Shown here piece after piece: positions 61,901 to 64,000 of a stretch of DNA of 64,000 bases. The position numbers were made by a program, and so were the translations under genes. The first letter of the stretch is position 1. Every line of letters begins with the position of its first letter. The notes beneath the pieces were generated by a model. That model was given only the letters and a program-made list of their open reading frames with translations, searched no databases and was not told where the DNA came from. This DNA comes from Eubacterium limosum (GTDB lineage Bacteria > Bacillota > Clostridia > Eubacteriales > Eubacteriaceae): assembly GCF_000807675.2 (NCBI RefSeq), contig NZ_CP019962.1, positions 558,001-622,000 of the forward strand, in the 5' to 3' direction.

Positions 61901-62562
61901 CCGTCTTTTGCTATCGCGTAATAAAATACTCCATCAATTTCATCGTAGTAGCTGATGGGATAGGTTTTCACCGTTGCTCCCTCTTTAATCTGAATTTCCG
62001 CGTGGTCAAACTTATAGGGACGCTGCTCCCATGTCTGATTCGGGATTCCCTTAATATCCCCTCCAGCAAAAGAATACATTCCCCTTGGATTTGTTTCCCC
62101 TTTAATATACATGGGAATATCAATTGAGGCTGCGGCCCTCCCCTGCATTGCCTTCAGATCCATGATCATTCTCTGCTTTTTCGGCGGCAGCAAATTCTCT
62201 ACGCTTACTGAAATTTTCTCTTGCTTTTTTCCGGTTTCGGATGCATAATTCACTTTGAAATCATATATACCGTTTTGCGTTACATGATAGGAAACCTTAT
62301 CTGGATTGAACGACTCCCCATTCGGGCCGATAATTTCTTTTACCTCCCCTGCGGAAGTGTCCTTCGACAACCGGCCTACGATGTCCGCCTCCATACCGTC
62401 TTCGCTCTTCTCTACATTAAATTCGTATCCGCTGCTCTGTGTACCCGCCGCTATAATCGATGTTGGTGAAATTACTGTAAATACTGCAAGAGACATCATT
62501 ACAAACACGACACACAAAGAAATCATTTTATTGTTTTTTCGCTTATTTTGCAATATTCTCAT
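58924..62562 (-). CDS. large secreted surface protein
   Basis: This protein of 1212 residues has a signal peptide (ISLCVVFVMMSLAVF...SIIAAG) and a long chain of beta-rich modules. The C-terminal domain starts near EYFVSIPMNIVLTENN, and the protein ends without any anchor (LFYISPGP). It has no LPxTG, WxL or choline-binding repeat that I can see. The operon's APATG protein and small exported protein may hold it at the wall. The open frame extends upstream, but the ATG at 62562, after AGAGGAAG and just before the signal peptide, is the likely start. Function is unknown; adhesion is plausible. Confidence 0.85.
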   Translation of the reverse strand: MRILQNKRKNNKMISLCVVFVMMSLAVFTVISPTSIIAAGTQSSGYEFNVEKSEDGMEADIVGRLSKDTSAGEVKEIIGPNGESFNPDKVSYHVTQNGIYDFKVNYASETGKKQEKISVSVENLLPPKKQRMIMDLKAMQGRAAASIDIPMYIKGETNPRGMYSFAGGDIKGIPNQTWEQRPYKFDHAEIQIKEGATVKTYPISYYDEIDGVFYYAIAKDGAPAQDFDVAYEAPSGSQVAFVYSLNTNEYAVTLVNDKKTEGFSVEVLSGIKTDKDGSFYANSTAPVKVQLTYPVGYYIKNAPEGQDAVGISFNFDDPALKPEVSSDPKKRTITYAFNYPDQPVTMTVVGDKDTGSLTYGLYDGSSSLQRYDDVGKTTWAATDAAGDYTAGDARYGAYNNNTDGFELDMKVLGGDSTPVAVKAGVTKNIATGTFNSDQALDFEYVSGRYKTGQGVYFMWPAPTLNLCYFPNGEDYSTGAPITETIQLWDPGWKVDPDDPSGFPPITPEPYTAANGAKITITVKESVVTTKPLKTGFNPTTSYPSYKVHVKIENMKNSFYLKTQSSSSVQGPHYFRHLENISLDSVNGVYDSYYVDSDTTANNGDGGEDGKISKKNISPGSVFLDKLAVFNKNMPDGSRVPWAGDTDAFLKFGITPKWGYTNPRIESYGVDPTPIMTNVPIEIENKRDNHNASLPLGSYSWFNPNQNRKDVSSFQYTMFMPVSSLTDRHDLRAIDVKTDKITVDITNNGTVTNNIVEPGSNGTTFDLLENDKIIFNPDYKASKEEGKTFVGFIGEITAPDNELLPSDYKLLLAKSLDNTVYFRPGDVVSLSDYFRRDAAVLLDSWNNNKTLSPEEQERLNLLMYSGNLKVKFNLIYKDGTSSEGEMLTGKVNKYLQDVNATDTQYNTTAFDTKDVDIIAGSKITFTNFAETLENTADHYTYYHNTQTSTAKHEITTQGEELASVKHDRGLTVSYLNDNKAPFEGISDTNVYRTYDGSNKAAIKFPTVAQYPPGKAFDHWTVEELEDNGQWTQKQDLKLSEGESPTVYDFSSGTGANNKSIRLTAVWKDITPEYFVSIPMNIVLTENNTNLNDPAQKHAGSGVTISYQQVYGNDKTVNVDVLKSFNLTSVNDASKTVAVSPCNADGSSLSNTAENKYANVALLGPSGASGAVQTKKLWFNTVSQSGNEVYKGTFNAGSSLAAGETPLFYISPGP

Positions 62563-62804
62563 CTTCCTCTCTAAAGAATCTCCCTTCTTCCTTCGGAGTA
62601 TGCCGTAATTAATACAATAACTAAAAGAAGGCTTCTGGCATAAATCCAACAATAGCGGCAACCAGAGAACTAAAACGATAACGATAAATACTTATATTTA
62701 CTCCAAATAATATTAAAAAGATGTTGAATTTTATATAAAATCAGCAAAATTTAAAATGCTATCTCTTTTATTTTCTCTTTTCCATCTCCACATCGGTCTT
62801 CATT

Positions 62805-63107
62805 TTATTCGGAGTGATCTTCAAATCCATTCAAAACAACATTGACGATTTCTTTCTGTTTTTCATCCAATTGGTCATAGTATTTTGCAACGAGATAAGC
62901 TGTTGGTGATAACTCTGTTGGGTTATTCGATAATAAGTAGTCCACGCTCACACCCAGGTAATTTGCCACTTTTCTTAGCTTATCTGCCCCGGGCTCTGCG
63001 GTTTTCCACCGGGAAATCGTACCATTGCCAAAATGCAGCTTTTTCTCCAACGCTTTTACCGAAATCCCTTTTTGAACAGACAGCTCGTTTATTTTTTTAT
63101 AAATCAA
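62805..63107 (-). CDS. XRE family transcriptional regulator with TTG start
   Basis: This 100-residue protein has an N-terminal helix-turn-helix (KINELSVQKGISVKALEKKLHFGNGTISRWK, about 5-60) and a short helical tail (QLDEKQKEIVNVVLNGFE). The start is TTG. A three-codon ATG frame (63115-63104) with AGAGG before it ends in a TGA that overlaps this TTG, so reinitiation may set its level. It diverges from a related regulator and may form a switch with it. Confidence 0.85.
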   Translation of the reverse strand: MIYKKINELSVQKGISVKALEKKLHFGNGTISRWKTAEPGADKLRKVANYLGVSVDYLLSNNPTELSPTAYLVAKYYDQLDEKQKEIVNVVLNGFEDHSE

Positions 63108-63160
63108 CAGAACATTTTTCCTCTCAATTTAATATTTTCGAAATAAATCTAAACATTCCC

Positions 63161-63189
63161 TTGACAGATTGCTGAAAATAATCTATTAT
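63161..63189 (+). promoter_or_regulatory. sigma-A promoter in the divergent XRE region
   Basis: TTGACA (63161-63166) and TATTAT (63184-63189) are 17 bp apart, reading toward the plus-strand regulator about 180 bases downstream. Confidence 0.7.
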
Positions 63190-63353
63190 AGATTCAACTA
63201 AACCACACAAATAATTAGAGTATTATCTAAAAATAGCTCTTAATCAAAAAGATTATTTGATTTACTTCAGCTTTATTTTCATTATATTCGATTTAACTCT
63301 AATTGTCAATATATTCTTTTTGATTTTTTTCATATTTTTAGATTTAATTCAAA
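63190..63353. repeat. repeated GATTYAAYT half-sites
   Basis: Related motifs occur after the promoter (TAGATTCAACT near 63190), near 63287 (CGATTTAACT) and near 63342 (TAGATTTAATTC). They are candidate operators for one or both XRE proteins. Confidence 0.45.
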
Positions 63354-63368
63354 AAGGAGATTGAAATT

Positions 63369-63752
63369 GTGAATGTATTAGAAAGAATCCAAAAACTCAG
63401 TAAAGAAAATGGTATAAGCGTTGGCTTTTTAGAAGAAAATTTGGGGATTGGACGCGGAACCATTTATAAATGGAACAAAAGCGCACCCAACACAGAAAAT
63501 TTGGTTAAAGTTGCCGATTATTTTAACGTTTCTATTGATTATTTGTTAGGCAGAGATCATTCATCAAACGAAAAAGACATCGCAAAAATAATGGATAAAA
63601 TGAAAAAGCAACTCATGAACGAAACAGACTTGCTGTTTGATGGCGAAGCTATGAATCCAGCGACAATAGAACTGCTGCTCCAGGAAATAGAACAGCAGGA
63701 AAGAATTATAAAGGCTTTAAATAAAAATTACATCCCTAAAAAATATAGGTAG
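63369..63752 (+). CDS. XRE family transcriptional regulator
   Basis: This 127-residue protein has an N-terminal helix-turn-helix (RIQKLSKENGISVGFLEENLGIGRGTIYKWNKS, about 5-60, with SIDYLLG as in CI-like repressors) and a coiled C-terminus. It starts at GTG, nine bases after AAGGAG at 63354-63359. Its base composition is more AT-rich than most of the window. The 248 bases after it hold no recognisable gene. Confidence 0.9.
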   Translation: MNVLERIQKLSKENGISVGFLEENLGIGRGTIYKWNKSAPNTENLVKVADYFNVSIDYLLGRDHSSNEKDIAKIMDKMKKQLMNETDLLFDGEAMNPATIELLLQEIEQQERIIKALNKNYIPKKYR

Positions 63753-64000
63753 TGGTAATGTGCCGCCAAAAAGAAGCTGTCGAGGGGCTTATAAAAAACA
63801 CAAAAAGCGTTCAGAAGCATGAACTCTGTTTTCATGGATACAATCTTTTTCAGTTCATCAATATACGGACGTCAAGCTGATCGCGTTTCAGCCTATCTGG
63901 CTTTCTCGAATTGGGACAGGCGTGATTTACATGGACTATCCATTTGAATGAATCTGCGGCTGGTTATCGGTGAATAAAAACCTTTTCCTATTAGGGTAAG

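Noticed and set aside
58924-62562. Large surface protein as an LPxTG- or WxL-anchored protein
   Set aside because: Its C-terminus ends at YISPGP with no sorting signal, hydrophobic helix or WxL motif.
62805-64000. XRE pair as the edge of a prophage
   Set aside because: No integrase, structural gene or attachment site is visible in the last kilobase, and the window ends too soon to judge.
63753-64000. Possible gene or transposase fragment at the right end
   Set aside because: Only short broken frames are present and I recognised no protein similarity.

Overview
The window looks like chromosomal DNA of an anaerobic, low-to-mid GC Firmicute. Shine-Dalgarno sequences are strong (AGGAGG-type), and sigma-A promoters have near-consensus -35/-10 boxes. 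The gene content (an MtaA-like corrinoid methyltransferase, a COG0523 GTPase, FmdE, an ECF S component, a BrnQ carrier, many ABC systems) fits Eubacteriales, and I would guess the Eubacterium limosum group. That placement is inference from family content, not a database result. I saw no rRNA, tRNA, CRISPR array or intact insertion sequence.

Layout. 0-8.7 kb: recQ, a tandem-HD/HD-GYP protein, a DUF4256 protein, a decayed azlC-azlD relic, a serpin lipoprotein, an Lrp regulator divergent from a MATE exporter, and a 2-hydroxyacid dehydrogenase. 8.7-14.7 kb: a five-gene oligopeptide ABC operon (B-C-A-D-F order) with a structured repeat element between A and D. 14.8-19.8 kb: an FmdE plus FecBCD-type metal-complex transporter operon, divergent from an ECF S component and a methyltransferase; each side has a 5' leader with an intrinsic terminator. 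19.8-25.7 kb: an XRE regulator, a candidate 32-codon gene, an MtaA-like protein divergent from a short CobW-type GTPase, a CmpB-like membrane protein and a hybrid histidine kinase. 25.8-31.4 kb: a radical SAM/TetR operon with operators inside its promoter, an ABC-2 exporter, the second copy of the structured element, an AraC-GyrI regulator and an S66 peptidase. 31.5-39 kb: a CopB-type P-ATPase, then a MacB/FtsX-type ABC pair behind a two-component system.

39-50 kb: two MerR systems with 19-bp-spacer promoters (one facing a carboxymuconolactone decarboxylase-like gene, one leading an ABC exporter), a LURP-one protein, BrnQ, a PecA/MecA-type penicillin-binding protein whose catalytic motifs are missing, an ASCH-like protein, a frameshifted AraC-GyrI gene, an orphan GHKL kinase and a GNAT enzyme. 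50-56 kb: a sugar-phosphate operon (FGGY kinase, ribulose-phosphate epimerase, class II aldolase, YjbQ-type protein, archaeal-type triose-phosphate isomerase) divergent from a SorC-type regulator; it has no transporter. 56-62.6 kb: a six-gene surface operon (1.2-kb-residue exoprotein, small APATG-anchored protein, small exported protein, two paralogous single-TM proteins, a lipoprotein). 62.8-64 kb: two divergent XRE regulators sharing repeated half-sites.

The items I consider most worth a second look are the pair of roughly 230-nt intergenic elements with compensating outer stems and terminator competition, the intact but apparently dead penicillin-binding protein, the transporter-less sugar operon, and the surface operon with one gene lacking a normal start codon.
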